Positions 19,290 to 30,273 of a stretch of 64,000 nt of DNA are shown piece by piece; position 1 is the stretch's first letter, and every line of letters starts with the position of its first letter. Below the pieces are notes generated by a model. That model made no database searches, had not been told where the DNA came from, and saw only the letters and a list, made by a program, of their open reading frames with translations. A program made the position numbers and the translations under genes. The DNA is from Triparma columacea (taxonomy: Eukaryota > Sar > Bolidophyceae > Parmales > Triparmaceae), in the NCBI GenBank assembly GCA_030267965.1, contig BRYA01000527.1, forward strand, positions 8,150-72,149, in the 5' to 3' direction.

Positions 19290-20944
19290 ATGGGATACGC
19301 ACTCGCTAATGCGATGAGGAATCGTCACGTAAGTCCCAAAAATTCAGGATTGACGAACATTTTACGGGAAACAATTGAAATAATCCCCCTATTGTATCTG
19401 ACTTCGAGAAAATATTCAACCAAATTCAACCAAATTGTACCACAACTTGCTTCGTTTATCGACGCAGCGGGAGAAAGCGGTGCAAATATCCCATGCAACG
19501 TCCACTATTCACAACAATATACCACTTCATTTCCTTTTGCTTCTCAATCCCCCCCCTTCTAACCCCTTCCCCTCAACCCATATATATATAGGGGACGATC
19601 TTCCTCACCGCCAAAGGATACCCCACCCCCCTCCTCCTTACCCTTTCCATCTCCGCCCCCCTCCTCTTCCTCGCCCACTTCTCCCCTTCAACGTCCCCTA
19701 TCGATCCCGAGCGTCTCCCAATGTTCCTCTCAATCGTTGTCTCCCTGGCCACCTACCAGGCCATGCAGGCCGTGAATATGGGTAGGAAGTCAGCCGAGAA
19801 GGAGAAGGTCAAATGGACTGTCCTTACGGACGAGGACAAGAGGGGTGATCTCGCCCACATCTTAAAAGTCCTCAGTGCCGAGTGTGTCCAGGACTCTCCC
19901 TCCCCCACCACGACGATCGAATGCGTGTTGTGCCTAGGCAACCTGAACGCTTCGTACAGCTCTGACCCCTTGAAGGTGGCTGAAGTTCTCGAGGTCATCC
20001 TGGACAAGGTACTCCCGGACTTCAATGATGTCTCAAAGTCACGTCACCTAACCCTTAGAAAGTCTGAGGGTGAAGCCAAGGGAGAGGACAAGGGGGAAGA
20101 TGACAAGGTTTCGCCGACGATGGCAGCGAACATTCACCTGCTGCTCGCTATCTTCAAGCTGCTGCAGACGATACCGCCAAAGATACTGGGAGAGTTCATG
20201 ACAAAAAGGTGAGGGGGGACAGGGCGGGAGAAAAGCTGAAGCATGTGGTAGACGCCATTATTCTAACTCATAAAAACGTGGTACCCCCCCCTCGACGTCA
20301 CGACTGTCCTCTCCCTCCGCTCCGCTCCGCTCCGTCTCAGCCCTGACTCCATCACACCCCTCATCTCCCTCCTGAAAACTTCCCTCTCCCTAACCTTTTC
20401 CTACTCCGCTTACGATGGCCTAGTCGTGAAGCTCCTCAGCAGCCTCTCCATGGTCCTAGCCTCAGCCTCAAGCGCCGCCCCCTCTCTCACCCCCCTCTAC
20501 CTCTCCTCCAACCTCCCCGCCATCGTTGTCCCTGTCATCAAGTACTTCAAGAACGACACCAAGCTCCAGAGAAACTCGCTCCTCCTACTCTTCAACCTCT
20601 CTTACGACAACGCTATCGGGAAGGGTCAGATAGTCCGCTGCCACGGCGTCTCGGCCTTGATATCTTCCGTGAAGAAGAACGTCGCAAGCTCAGACCCCTC
20701 CGCAGTGGTGCCGGTAGTGCACGGGATGGGGTGCCTCTTCGACATACTCAGGAGCCCGCCGTACCCGGCGAACCCTAACGACGAGGGGACATGCCTGCCG
20801 TTCGAGGTGATTAAGAATGTCAGGGAAATTGCCATGAAGGAGGGGATCAAGGAACTCCTGATGGAGGTCAAGGAGAGGAAGTGGGATGTCAAGGGGGTGG
20901 AGCTAAGGAACATGGCTGAGATCATGATGACGGGGATGGAATAG
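19290..20944 (+). CDS. Armadillo/HEAT-like repeat protein with N-terminal membrane segments
   Basis: Model: join(19290..19328, 19592..20208, 20341..20944), 419 aa; phases 0 and 2. The first exon is 13 codons, and the acceptor at 19591 follows an ATATATATAG run. Two hydrophobic stretches (PLLLTLSISAPLLFLAHF and MFLSIVVSLATY) come first, then helical repeats with leucine patterns such as TTIECVLCLGNL and LQRNSLLLLFNLSYDNA that look like armadillo units. No catalytic motif. Probably a membrane-anchored scaffold; partner unknown. Part of the intron ahead of exon 3 is made of CTCCGCTCCG repeats. Confidence 0.65.
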
Positions 20945-21005
20945 AATAGAATGACCAAATAACAGGAATAATAACTTGCAATTGAAAACCCAAAAATTTT
21001 TATCG

Positions 21006-21906
21006 CTACTCGCATACAAACTCACACTCCAGCTCCCCTCCCTCGGCATCCAGCGTAACTCTAACCCGTTCTCCCCTCTCTACCTTCCCCACACCCTCCG
21101 GCGTTCCCGTGAATATAATATCCCCAGCATGCAGGTCATGGAACTTCGCAATGGTCGCCACAATCTCACCAGGCGACCATACCATGCTCTGGACAAGAGC
21201 CTTTTGCTTAACTGAGTCTCCATGAATTAGCTTCAGCTCCGCGCGAGGATTCCACCACCACTCTCTCTCTTTCCCCTCCCCGGCGAGGTATAGCCCGCCG
21301 ACGGGGGCCGAATCTTCCACACCCTTGCTGTCGTCCCAGGGCCTCCTCTTTTCTTTGGCGTCGTTCTGCAGGTCCCGACGAGTCAGATCGCAACCAACTC
21401 CGACAGCCTTTATCAGGTCTTCGGCAGAGGAGGGTGATAGGTCAGGGGAGGAGGATCCACCGATACCCAAGACTAGCTCGGCCTCGTAGTGGTAGTTGGA
21501 GGTCATGCGGGGGAAGCGGAGGGGGGACGAGAGGGAGGAAGTGTCGACGATTGCCTGGGCAGGCTTCTGGAAGAAGAATCTTCGTGTGTATGTGTGGGGG
21601 GGGGAAGGGTCGGGGGGAGGTGTCAAGTTAGCCCAGTATTTTGGTTCCCTCACTAACTTGCTTCTGCAGTACCGCAATCAACACTCACGGTTTGCTCTTC
21701 TTGGGATCATCGCCCATCTCCCTCGCATGGGCGGCGTAGTTGCGGCCTATGCAGTAGACCCGACGCACAGGCCATGAAGATACGGGGGTTTCTGAGTTTG
21801 GGGTGGAGTACACGTTTATTAGGGGAGGCTCGGTGGCAGGAAAGATAGAGGGATAAGAGCTAAATAAGCGACCCGCTACACGGGTCGTGGTGGAGGAAGA
21901 AAGCAT
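21006..21906 (-). CDS. Fumarylacetoacetate hydrolase family protein (FAHD1/acylpyruvase-like)
   Basis: Model: complement(join(21006..21579, 21689..21906)), 263 aa; phase 2 junction joins KSKP to FFFQKP. FAH motifs in order are [31 protein letters not shown] (metal-binding Glu residues), [10 protein letters not shown] and the end [13 protein letters not shown]. Known relatives are mitochondrial acylpyruvases/oxaloacetate decarboxylases (FAHD1). The first ~25 residues are Ser/Thr/Arg-rich without acids ([16 protein letters not shown]), which fits a mitochondrial presequence. The start at 21906 is the first ATG in frame that gives this presequence. Confidence 0.9.
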
Positions 21907-22015
21907 GGATTTGTCACCCAAAAAAAAAAGCAAAAAAGAAGAAGGACAAAAGAGTGTGAAAAACAACCTCAACTTCGTCTCTACCGTACCTCAATTCATT
22001 GAGGGCTTAAACTGT

Positions 22016-22097
22016 TCAAAAAGACGGTGTAAGAAGTCCAGGGTTAAGGTTAGGTCACCAAAAGGACGGTATAAAAGATCCTCCCTCCGTCCCTACT
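22016..22097 (+). promoter_or_regulatory. TATA-type promoter with duplicated motif, 5' of BspA-LRR gene 1
   Basis: TATAAAAG lies at 22070-22077, only about 20 bases before the ATG at 22098. A related copy, AAGACGGTGTAAGAAG, lies about 40 bases upstream. The same pair is found in front of the inverted LRR gene at 57722 (minus strand), with flanking sequence alike back to a TTCGTCTCTACCGTACCTCA element. Conservation in two copies supports a functional core promoter with a very short leader. Confidence 0.6.
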
Positions 22098-23408
22098 ATG
22101 AGTGAATTAGACTTTGCTTATGAGTTTGGTGATGAGTATGGTGATGATTATGGTGATAACTCACTGTGGGGTGACTATGACGACCCAGATGATGGCGACT
22201 CTCCCCTTCCCAAAACAGCAGTATACTCCGGAACAGAGAGCTTCAGAGGCAATCGTGAACTCACAGAAGTGACTTTTGCACAAGGAGTGACGTCGATTGG
22301 CGGTTTCACCTTCTTCCAATGCTCCTCCCTCAGAGCCATCACAATCCCAATTGGAGTGACGACGATTGGCCAAAAGGCCTTCTACGAATGCTCCTCCCTC
22401 ACGGCCATCACAATCCCGGACTCAGTGACGATGATTGGTTGGAACGCATTCAACGAATGCTCCTCCCTCGCAGCCATCACAATCCCGGACGGAGTGACGA
22501 TTATTGACGAGGGCGCATTCGGTGAATGCCATTCCCTCACGGCCATCACCATCCCTGACGGAGTGACGTTGATTGCCAACGCAACCTTCTTCGGATGCTA
22601 CTCCCTCACGGCCATCACCATCCCAATTGGAGTGACAACAATTGGCGTACACGCCTTCCAAGACTGCGCCTCCCTCACGGCCATCACCATCCCGGACGGA
22701 GTGACGACAATTGGCGATCACGCCTTCGACGAATGCTCCTCCCTCACAGCCATCACAATCCCAGTCGGAGTGACAAAGATTGGCAGAAGCACCTTTATGG
22801 GATGCTCCACCCTCACGGACATCACAATCCCGGACGGTGTGACGACAATTGGCGAGGCCGCTTTCTGCAGATGCTCCTCCCTCATGGCCATCACCATCCC
22901 GGACACAGTGACAATGATTGGCCGTATCGCCTTCTTGAGATGCTCCTCCCTCACGGCCATCACCATCCCAGATGGAGTGACGACGATTAGTGAGGGCGCC
23001 TTCGACGGATGCTCCTCCCTCACGGCCATCACCATCCCGGACTCAGTGACGTCGATTGGCTATGTCGCCTTCAGAGATTGCTCTTCCCTGACGAAACTCA
23101 TTCTATCTCCTGCCGTTTCCATCGGAGAAGATTGCTTCTCGAACTGCACTGCTCTAATGGCTGCCGCTGCTGATAAAAATATGTCAACCGTCTCGGACCT
23201 CCTCCATTACAGGTGGCACCGCAATCTCGCTGTGATCGAACGCGTCAACGCTCTTCTGTGCCTCAAGGGAACCTGGGATCACGTGGAGAATCAACCCAGT
23301 GGACCGGATAGTCTGAAGCAGAACGGAGTTGAAGCCCCGCTAAAGGCAAGTGAGGCACGTGACAAGATCCCGAAAGTTTTGTGGAGAGTAATTCTTGAAT
23401 TTCTGTAA
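22098..23408 (+). CDS. BspA-type leucine-rich repeat (LRR_5) protein 1
   Basis: Single exon, 436 aa. After an acidic Asp/Gly/Tyr-rich head (residues 1-40) come 12 regular 23-residue repeats of the form F..CSSLTAITIPDGVTTIG..A, then two degenerate units and a C-terminal cap ending KVLWRVILEFL. BspA-like LRRs form a beta-solenoid and in other organisms serve in adhesion or recognition. There is no signal peptide or membrane span, so it is likely intracellular. The 69-base repeat units also create long antisense open frames, which are artefacts. Paralogues lie at 48344-49447 (11 repeats) and 56694-57722 (8 repeats). Confidence 0.9.
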   Translation: MSELDFAYEFGDEYGDDYGDNSLWGDYDDPDDGDSPLPKTAVYSGTESFRGNRELTEVTFAQGVTSIGGFTFFQCSSLRAITIPIGVTTIGQKAFYECSSLTAITIPDSVTMIGWNAFNECSSLAAITIPDGVTIIDEGAFGECHSLTAITIPDGVTLIANATFFGCYSLTAITIPIGVTTIGVHAFQDCASLTAITIPDGVTTIGDHAFDECSSLTAITIPVGVTKIGRSTFMGCSTLTDITIPDGVTTIGEAAFCRCSSLMAITIPDTVTMIGRIAFLRCSSLTAITIPDGVTTISEGAFDGCSSLTAITIPDSVTSIGYVAFRDCSSLTKLILSPAVSIGEDCFSNCTALMAAAADKNMSTVSDLLHYRWHRNLAVIERVNALLCLKGTWDHVENQPSGPDSLKQNGVEAPLKASEARDKIPKVLWRVILEFL

Positions 23409-23640
23409 ACTCTTTGTTGTTGAATCAATTGTTCAATTTTTATCTGAGACACCCACAACATCACAGGGCACAGGGGAGGAGTGGAAAAAAAGAAAAGGAC
23501 AAAAAGAGGGACAAAAAGGAAACAAAAAAAAGTCAGGGCCGCAGCGTGGTCAAATTATCATACACGTAAAATTTCCTTCACAGTAAAACGAAGGTCCAAA
23601 ATTCCCTCCCCAAAAACTACCCACCACCAAAATATCAAAA

Positions 23641-26487
23641 TCAACACTCCGTTGAATTGGCAAGTTCCAAAATTGATGCGAGCAAGACGCACCTCTCTAC
23701 CATGCTGAACACCGCCCCATCCGTCTCCCTCATCTTCTGCATATCGTCTCTCGTGATTTTCGCCACCTTTGCATTCTCTACCACGACCGCGTTGAAGCTC
23801 CTCGGCCTCTCTAGTAGGAAATCAACGTAGCCAACGACTGCACCCTTGTCCAAGTAGGTTCCCTGCTCCTCGTCCCCCCACGAGGAGCTCAGGACCTGCC
23901 CCTTCAAAATGACGTAGAATGATTCGCTTATGGACGCGTCGGAATACCCATCGTATCCCTCAGGTCCGGCCTGAAACTGCCTGAAAATGGATTGACCTGC
24001 GCCAAATTCGATGACCTCATGATACTTATTGAGGACCTCGTCTAGCCCCCCTTCCTGTCCCACCTCGGCGTCAGGCAGGCCGAGGAGCCGCTTGACGATG
24101 TTGCCCCACGTCTCTCCCCCCCCCTGCTTCTTCAGGTTTTCCCAGCTCTTGGCAGGCGGGAGAAGGTGCTTCGACTCCCTGTTCTCGCTGAGGTAGCCGT
24201 CCTCGCAGTGCTCTAGAGCCTTGCTCACGCTCACGAACCAGGCGATCTTCCCCCCCAAGTTCGGCCTGGTACCTTCCTCCCCAAGGACCCCCCCCTTGTT
24301 TAGGACGTACCTGACACGGCTAGTGAAGCCTGCCCCGAGCACCTTGACGCCGTTCTTGTTCGCCATGACGACAAATTGCTTCAGCGAGCTCGACGCCGAC
24401 GAGTCGCAAGTCGTGGTGGTATGGAAGTCGAGAACGATGTGCTTGATCGCTCGGCGTTGCTGCTCCCCTGACCCGGGGCCGGGGGAAACCGCCTCCTCTA
24501 GGATCTTACGGACCCTCTCGCAGTTCCCGAAGAAGAGTTCCCCCCGCAATTCGAACGTGACGACCTGACCTTTGTAGCACCCCTTCTGGAGCTGCGACGA
24601 GCGTAACGAGGCGAGCGGTAGAAAGGGATGTGCGGTTTGTTGCTATGAATTAGAAATTGTGCGGCTCGCTGTAATTCGCTACGTTCCTCCCTCCCCCCCA
24701 CCCCCCCCCCAATTCTCACCTCCTTCCAAGCCTCCATCGGCCTGACCTTCCTGCTCCTCCTCTCTATCCTCCTGACGTACTTCTTCCCCTCACTGTATAC
24801 TCTGTTGGTGACGACAAATTCAACCACCGCCATAACAACCCCCACGATGATGCCTGCATCGATCCCCACGGCTTGGATGGCCAGGAACGTCAGGACGAGT
24901 ATGTAGTACTCCTCGTCCATGAGCTTACCTCTGGACTCGATCAGCCACTCAAGGAGGAGGTCGAGGCCGATGAATATCAGAGTAGCGCCAAAGAAGAAGA
25001 GGGGGCTGTAAGAAAGGACGTCAACCTTGGCGGCGAAGACGCAAAGCTCGAGGAAGGCAATAACGAAACCCACCCATCGTGAGTGGAGCATGGTGCGGTA
25101 CTGGAAGATCGTTTGGCTGAAAATGTAGCTCCCAGTGTAGCCTCCACTGATGCCGCTAATCACGTTTGCTAAGCCGATAACTTCTAGCTCCTTGTCCGTG
25201 TTAAGCGGTTGCCCCATGTCCATTGATATCGCCGCCACGTCCAGACTCGAGGAGAAGGATATGACGAAGACCATACCCACCCAGCAGGGGATTAGCATGG
25301 GGAAGATGTCCCACCGGACGAGTGACATGTCAAACAGGGACAGAACGCTGCTCAAACCTGTGTCGGAGGAGGAATCGGACTTCGACCCTGCGGGCATTGA
25401 AGGGGAATTTGTGAGCAGCTGCGTGTCACATTTACAGGAGAGGTACGTCACATTTACAGGAGAGGTACATCGTCGTTCTCCCCCCCCCCCCACCCTCACT
25501 CACCTATCCACTTGTCATCCCTAGCCTTATCAATAGCGCCTTCCCCATACCACCCATAAATGAGTACGAAGAAAAGCGCCGGCACGGCAACCATAATATG
25601 AGGCAGCCATTCCGTTTTCTTCCTGCTTACCATTAGCATACCCCCCCCCGCCAGCACCCCAGGGAGCGCTAGAGTGAAGGCATCCTCGTCTAACACCTCC
25701 TTCCAGGAAGCGATGGTAGACATTGGACGGGAGATGCAGAGCGCGACACCAGCTTGGAGACAGAAGTAACCGATGAAGGCAAGGTAACCACCGACTACGG
25801 AATTAGGGATGTAGGCTACGGTGGAGGCGAGACGGAGACGGCCGATTGTTATGAGGGCGAAACCTGTCATTATTGTGAAAACTGGGAGGAGGACGACTGC
25901 GGTTGGGACGGCCTCGTATGGGGTTTCAGATGTCTCCTGTGATATTGTGGAGGACATGGAGGAAAGGAAGAGGAGACCGGCGTCTTGGACTTGGCCGATT
26001 GAGAAGGGCATGGTGGAGAAGAGGGTTAAGGTCAACTGGTGGATGGCGGAGGAGAGGATCATCAGCTTTGAAAGGGAGGGGAGGAATGGGGCGTAGACTT
26101 CGTCCCTGTGGGTGGGGGAAGGGGAGGGGGGGGGTTGGAGGCGGGGATAAACGATGAGATAATCATGGAGATAATCATGAGGCTGCGAATGAGGCTGCGA
26201 GTGGAGGATGCTCACCTATAGACAATGCTTGTGTAACCGTAAAGGACCGGTAAACACATTAGCGCGTTTAATATACCATAAAGAAAAGATTTGGCACTAG
26301 GAGGTTTCCACACAATGAGTTTGAACCATTTTTTGAGGGAAGTTTTGGAAGTGTCGACATCATGAGTGAAGTGAGGAATCTTTGGTATTGCACCGTATAG
26401 ATGAGTCTTCTGTGGATTTAATGGGGAAAAAGATGACGGCGGCTTTGGGCTTTCATTTGACGTGAAACGGTGTATATAGTGGGACAT
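23641..26487 (-). CDS. SLC26/SulP anion transporter with STAS and cyclic-nucleotide-binding-like domain
   Basis: Model: complement(join(23641..24591, 24720..25387, 25504..26105, 26216..26487)), 830 aa; phases 2, 1, 0 all agree. Residues ~60-490 hold about ten membrane spans of the SulP fold, including GNALMCLPVLYGY-type and NSVVGGYLAFIGYF segments. Residues ~515-640 are a STAS domain (VVTFELRGELFFGNC, HIVLDFHTTTTCDSSA). From ~700 to 815 there is a cNMP-binding-like beta-roll (FGAGQSIFRQF, SFYVILKGQV, VVGYVDFLLERPRSFNAVV). Such three-part transporters are known from algae and some fungi. The likely substrate is sulfate or another oxyanion at the plasma membrane. The typical PRAA phosphate-binding cassette is replaced by RPRSFNAV, so cyclic-nucleotide binding is doubtful. 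Confidence 0.88.
25425..25468. repeat. Exact 22-base tandem duplication in intron
   Basis: A 22-base unit beginning GTCACATTTACAGG occurs twice head to tail at 25425-25446 and 25447-25468, with no mismatch. It lies in the second intron of the SulP transporter gene. A duplication of the same unit length occurs in an intron at 36135-36178. Confidence 0.9.
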
Positions 26488-27053
26488 TTCTAATCACCCC
26501 CCTTCCATAAAATGCCAAAATGCCAAAGCCAACATGCACGGATTGAAGATAGAAAGAATATAATCTTGTATACGTACAAGCAACAACAGAAAGATCGGAT
26601 CACGCGCTTTACCTCTACATGTACCGTTTAAATTAACTCAATGACGTAAAAACATCGTCTAGAAAGAATTAGAGCGAGAATAGAGTGGCAACTAACATTA
26701 ATATTTTCTATTAAGGTTTGCGCGACGAAAACATTCCGGGAAGGCGTACTTCATCAACAGACTAACCCAGTGAAGAAATAAAAAGATCGTTTAGAGAGGT
26801 TTGAAAATAACACCCCCCACCTCTGAAAAAATGAATGTCCGAGAAGAGTGGCAGATTATCCAACTTTTAACTCAACGATTTAACGACGATTACTCATTAA
26901 TGTGACATAACTATCATAATTACAAACCATAGTATACAAATAGAACACTCAACATCATCCTATCCAATATAAACACAAACATCAAACACGCAACCCTTCC
27001 CATTTCCCCTCCATTCCCCTCCATTCCCCTCCATTACGCCATAATTACCCAAA
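26488..27053. other. Divergent intergenic region
   Basis: 566 bases between the SulP gene (minus) and the Gly-rich membrane glycoprotein gene (plus). It is AT-rich with no open frame. A CCATTCCCCT unit is repeated three times at about 27001-27035, just upstream of the start codon at 27054; this could be part of a leader or promoter. Confidence 0.4.
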
Positions 27054-29173
27054 ATGCTAGACATCGACTTAATAATAAAGTGTACAATCGATCTCCTCCT
27101 CTGCAGTCTCCTAACAACCTCCTCCATCACCAGCTCCTGTACGAGGTGAGATGTGCATTGAGAGCGGGGAAAGGAAAAACACACTTTAATACTCTAGGGG
27201 AGAGCGGGAGAGTCGCGGGAGGGCGCGTTGAAGCTTTGTATTTTTTCTCACCGCCTGCGTGCAAAACGCGCGGAGCCGTTCGCGGAGGGCCTGGCCCTCA
27301 GCGTCAAGCTCGACGGGCGGTGGCCGCGGCGAACGCGTGCGCGCGCCGGTCTGCGGCGACCGCATGGGATCCATCTCCAGCGACCGCGTGGGTTCCGTCT
27401 GCGGCGACCGCATGGGGCGCTTCTGCGGCGACCGCATGGGTTCCGTCTCCGGCGACCGCGTGGGGCGCTTGATATGCTACACAGAAACAAGGAGCACGCG
27501 TTAAAATCTCTCCATGTTGACTAACAAATGCCATAATCGCCATTACCAGTGGTCCTCCTCACCTCCTCCAGGTATACACAGGTGGTAACTTCACATCAGA
27601 CCATACCTTCACTTGGACACAAGTCCTCTTACTCTCCAACCCCCTTTCCGGTTTCTCACTTAACGATGATAAAGGTTGGGAGGGTAACTACCATCGTGTT
27701 AAAAACCTCCGCCATACCCTCCCCTCCTTATCCACCTACGATAGGACAGGTGGTGGTGGTGGGTTTGGTCTTCAAGTATACTGCGTTACCCCCACCTTGC
27801 AAGAAGTTGAGATTGCGAGCATGGGGGGAGGAGGGGGAGGAGGGTACGATGGGATTAGCATAGGGGGGGGAGGGGGAGGGGGGATTCAGGTTACTAGGTG
27901 AGAGTACGTGAGCGAATGTTTCACAACATGAATCAACACAAAAAGAGACGATGATTGTAACTCAACGGTTTAGGGATACAATTTCTTCTCCTCTTTCCCT
28001 AACCCTACCCTCTCCGCTTAATTTGACTTTTAAAGGAACAACGTGACTGTTAGCAGTGGTGGTGGCGGTGGTTGCGGTGGCGTTGGTTTGGGCGTCGTAG
28101 TTTGCGGCAGTTCCAACGACGCCGACTCTGCAGGTAACTTCACTGACGCTTGGAGTAATGTAGCAGCGGCTGTGCAGGAATGTAAGAGGGGGGGGGGGAG
28201 CGTAGAGTACGAGGGTGGGGGTGGGGGTGGGGGTGGTAGGGGTGGTGACGGGGGAGGTTGGGGTTGGAGGGTATGGAGCAAAGGGTGGACACCGACATGG
28301 GAAAGGGAAGGGGGGGAGGAAAGGGAGGGAAGGGAGGGGGAGGAACAAACCGACAAACGGCCGGGGTCCGAGCTCTCTAGCAACTTCACAGCGATGCTGG
28401 ATAAGTACAACGTAAGCTCCGAGGACGCTGCGCACTTCATCCACGACCCTACGGGGCTTTACATGAAAGTTGCGGCGGGGGAGTGCGGGGGGTACGGCGA
28501 CTGGTGCTGCGTCTGCGGGAGGGCAAAGGTACTGGAGGGGGAGGGGGGGGGAGGGAACCTTGTGAACGTCGACTGCGGCTGCGGGGGGGGGAAGGGGGAG
28601 GAGAATGAGAAGGGGGAGAAAGAAGAGGGAGAAAATCTTAATATAGAGGAGCTGAATAGCGGGGATCTAAACGGATCATCGGGAGAGGGGAAGAACACGC
28701 ACCCGTACCAGGAGAAGGTGGACGGTAGGGGGTTCGAGAATAACTGCAGGACTTGGAGGAGGGTGAAGGAGGATATGGGCGAGGACGGGGAATGCGATTG
28801 GGGGGAACTTATGGACATTTTAGGATGCGAAGAGGACGAGGGAGAGGACGAGGATAGACAGCAGGAGCAGCAGGAGCAGCAGGAGCAGCAGGAGCAGCAG
28901 GAAGAACAACTACCACAAACACTCGACCTCATGTCCTCTTCCACCACCACCTCCTCCTCAAAGCTGATCACCCCCCCCCCTTCTGGCCTAATGATCACAA
29001 GCCTAGCCTTCGCCCTCGCCGCCTTCTCTGGCGCTGTATTTGGTTTCATGGGCCGCGCATCCAGAGTGACGGCAGGGCGCCAGCCCTTCCACAGCGCGCC
29101 GCCCAACGAGAACACGCTACTTCTCAAACAAAATACCAAGACTGTGTTCCGCACTTTCTATGATGACATTTAA
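27054..29173 (+). CDS. Glycine-rich type I membrane glycoprotein of unknown function
   Basis: Model: join(27054..27145, 27550..27897, 28036..29173), 525 aa; both introns phase 2. Exon 1 encodes a signal-peptide-like hydrophobic stretch (IKCTIDLLLCSLLTTSS). The ectodomain has several N-glycosylation sequons (NFT, NVT, NVS), Gly-rich runs encoded by GGG/GGT tracts, and paired Cys (CCVCGRAK, CGCGGG). Near residue 460 there is a membrane span (LMITSLAFALAAFSGAVFGFM) followed by a short basic tail. A (QEQ)n stretch precedes it. I do not recognise a domain. The 404-base first intron is long for this window and contains a GC-rich minisatellite. Confidence 0.6.
27350..27469. repeat. GC-rich 24-base minisatellite, five units
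   Basis: Five units of 24 bases (27350, 27374, 27398, 27422, 27446) follow the pattern TCTGCGGCGACCGCATGGG plus five variable bases. Units alternate between two subtypes (GCGGCGACCGCATG and CCGGCGACCGCGTG). The surrounding ~200 bases are far richer in GC and CpG than the flanks. The array lies inside an intron of the plus-strand gene; on the minus strand it is open as an 83-codon frame, but I do not call that a gene. Confidence 0.85.
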
Positions 29174-29233
29174 ACTAGAAAAATAGAGCCATTAGAGTAA
29201 AACCCGTCACAACCCCACCCACTTCCCCTCTCC

Positions 29234-30094
29234 TCACCATACGAGCACATCCACTTTGTCTTTGAGATCCTCCTTCGCCTTGGCCACGAAACCCTTTGGT
29301 CCGCATATCATGACGACTTCACCCCCCTTCCCCTTCAACCCCATGCTCTCCATCAATTGCTCCCCCCCCATTTTCCTCAGACTCCCCTTGCTCACCCCCT
29401 CCCTCCCTTCCCCCTGACTAACCATGAATTTGACCTCAACCTTCCCCCCCTCCTCCCTGTCAATCTCTCTAAGTTCCTCCTCCATCATGATCTCTCCTTC
29501 CCCCGTATTGAACGAGACGAGGCAGGTCTCGGTGTCGTCCCGTGGGTCCTCCCGTATGTGATTGATGACCTGCATCATTGGGGTGACACCGGTGCCTCCC
29601 GCGAGCATCCCAATCCTCCTGACGCCGTGTATTACCTTCCGGCCGTTCTTGAACGTCCCGGGACCGTCTTCACCGTAACGGTGGATCCCAGTAGGGCCCT
29701 TCATCTCAAGTTCATCCCCAACCCCAAGTTTCTCCAGCCTTGGACTGACCTCCCCGTCCGGGTAAACCCTGATCATCAGCTCACAGAGGCCTCCGTCGAA
29801 GCGAGTGGGAGTGTACGACCTCTCTGGTCCTCCATCCCCGCCCACCCGCACCTTAACATGTGATCCAGTTGGGAGTGACTTGGTCGCCACCCCTAAAGTT
29901 AGGGCAATGATGGGGCGCTTTCCCTCGTGAACGATCGCGCGGTTGAGGACCTTGAATTTCGCATATGACTTTGTCAGCTTTGAGGCGCCAAAGAGCTTGG
30001 GGAGGAGGATGAAGAGGACTGAGACCAGCACGGCCATGAGGGCGAAGGCTATGGGGAGGTTGGAGCTTATCTGGGACATGGGGGAGGACATCAT
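29234..30094 (-). CDS. NADH-cytochrome b5 reductase
   Basis: Single exon, 286 aa. The N-terminal membrane anchor is residues ~14-33 (IAFALMAVLVSVLFILLP). The FAD-binding motif is RSYTPT, followed by the GRLCELMIRVYPDG-type strand and the GPTGIHRY loop. The NADH-binding motif is GMLAGGTGVTPM, and CGPKGF is near the C-terminus. It transfers electrons from NADH to cytochrome b5 for lipid desaturation and related reactions, at the ER or outer mitochondrial membrane. The length and motif order are typical. The 3' end lies about 60 bases from the convergent plus-strand gene that ends at 29173. Confidence 0.95.
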   Translation of the reverse strand: MMSSPMSQISSNLPIAFALMAVLVSVLFILLPKLFGASKLTKSYAKFKVLNRAIVHEGKRPIIALTLGVATKSLPTGSHVKVRVGGDGGPERSYTPTRFDGGLCELMIRVYPDGEVSPRLEKLGVGDELEMKGPTGIHRYGEDGPGTFKNGRKVIHGVRRIGMLAGGTGVTPMMQVINHIREDPRDDTETCLVSFNTGEGEIMMEEELREIDREEGGKVEVKFMVSQGEGREGVSKGSLRKMGGEQLMESMGLKGKGGEVVMICGPKGFVAKAKEDLKDKVDVLVW

Positions 30095-30273
30095 TAGGAA
30101 GATGGGCGTGGCAGATTTAAGAAGTGATCAGAGGGAGTTATCCAGGTGCTTATATTCAAATGAAGGGGTTGAAACAGATGACACATTTGGTGACTAGGCC
30201 CTGGTTGCCTGCTGGTTGTTTCACATAATTTTTCACATCGCCATTCTCGGCATCACAATTTGCATCAAATTCC

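Noticed and set aside
22161..23035. Long open frames antisense and out of frame within the LRR genes (also at 48391-49398 and 56929-57516)
   Set aside because: They come from the regular 69-base repeat, which leaves several frames open; they lack starts, ends and promoters of their own.
22230..23090. CRISPR-like regular spacing of repeats
   Set aside because: The 69-base units are coding LRR repeats with no unique spacers, and this is a eukaryotic genome.
27186..27437. 83-codon minus-strand frame over the minisatellite
   Set aside because: The open frame follows from a 24-base repeat; only about 25 residues outside it look protein-like, and no partner exons were found.
28030..28440. Pro/Ser-rich minus-strand frame
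   Set aside because: It is the reverse of Gly-rich coding sequence of the plus-strand glycoprotein gene.
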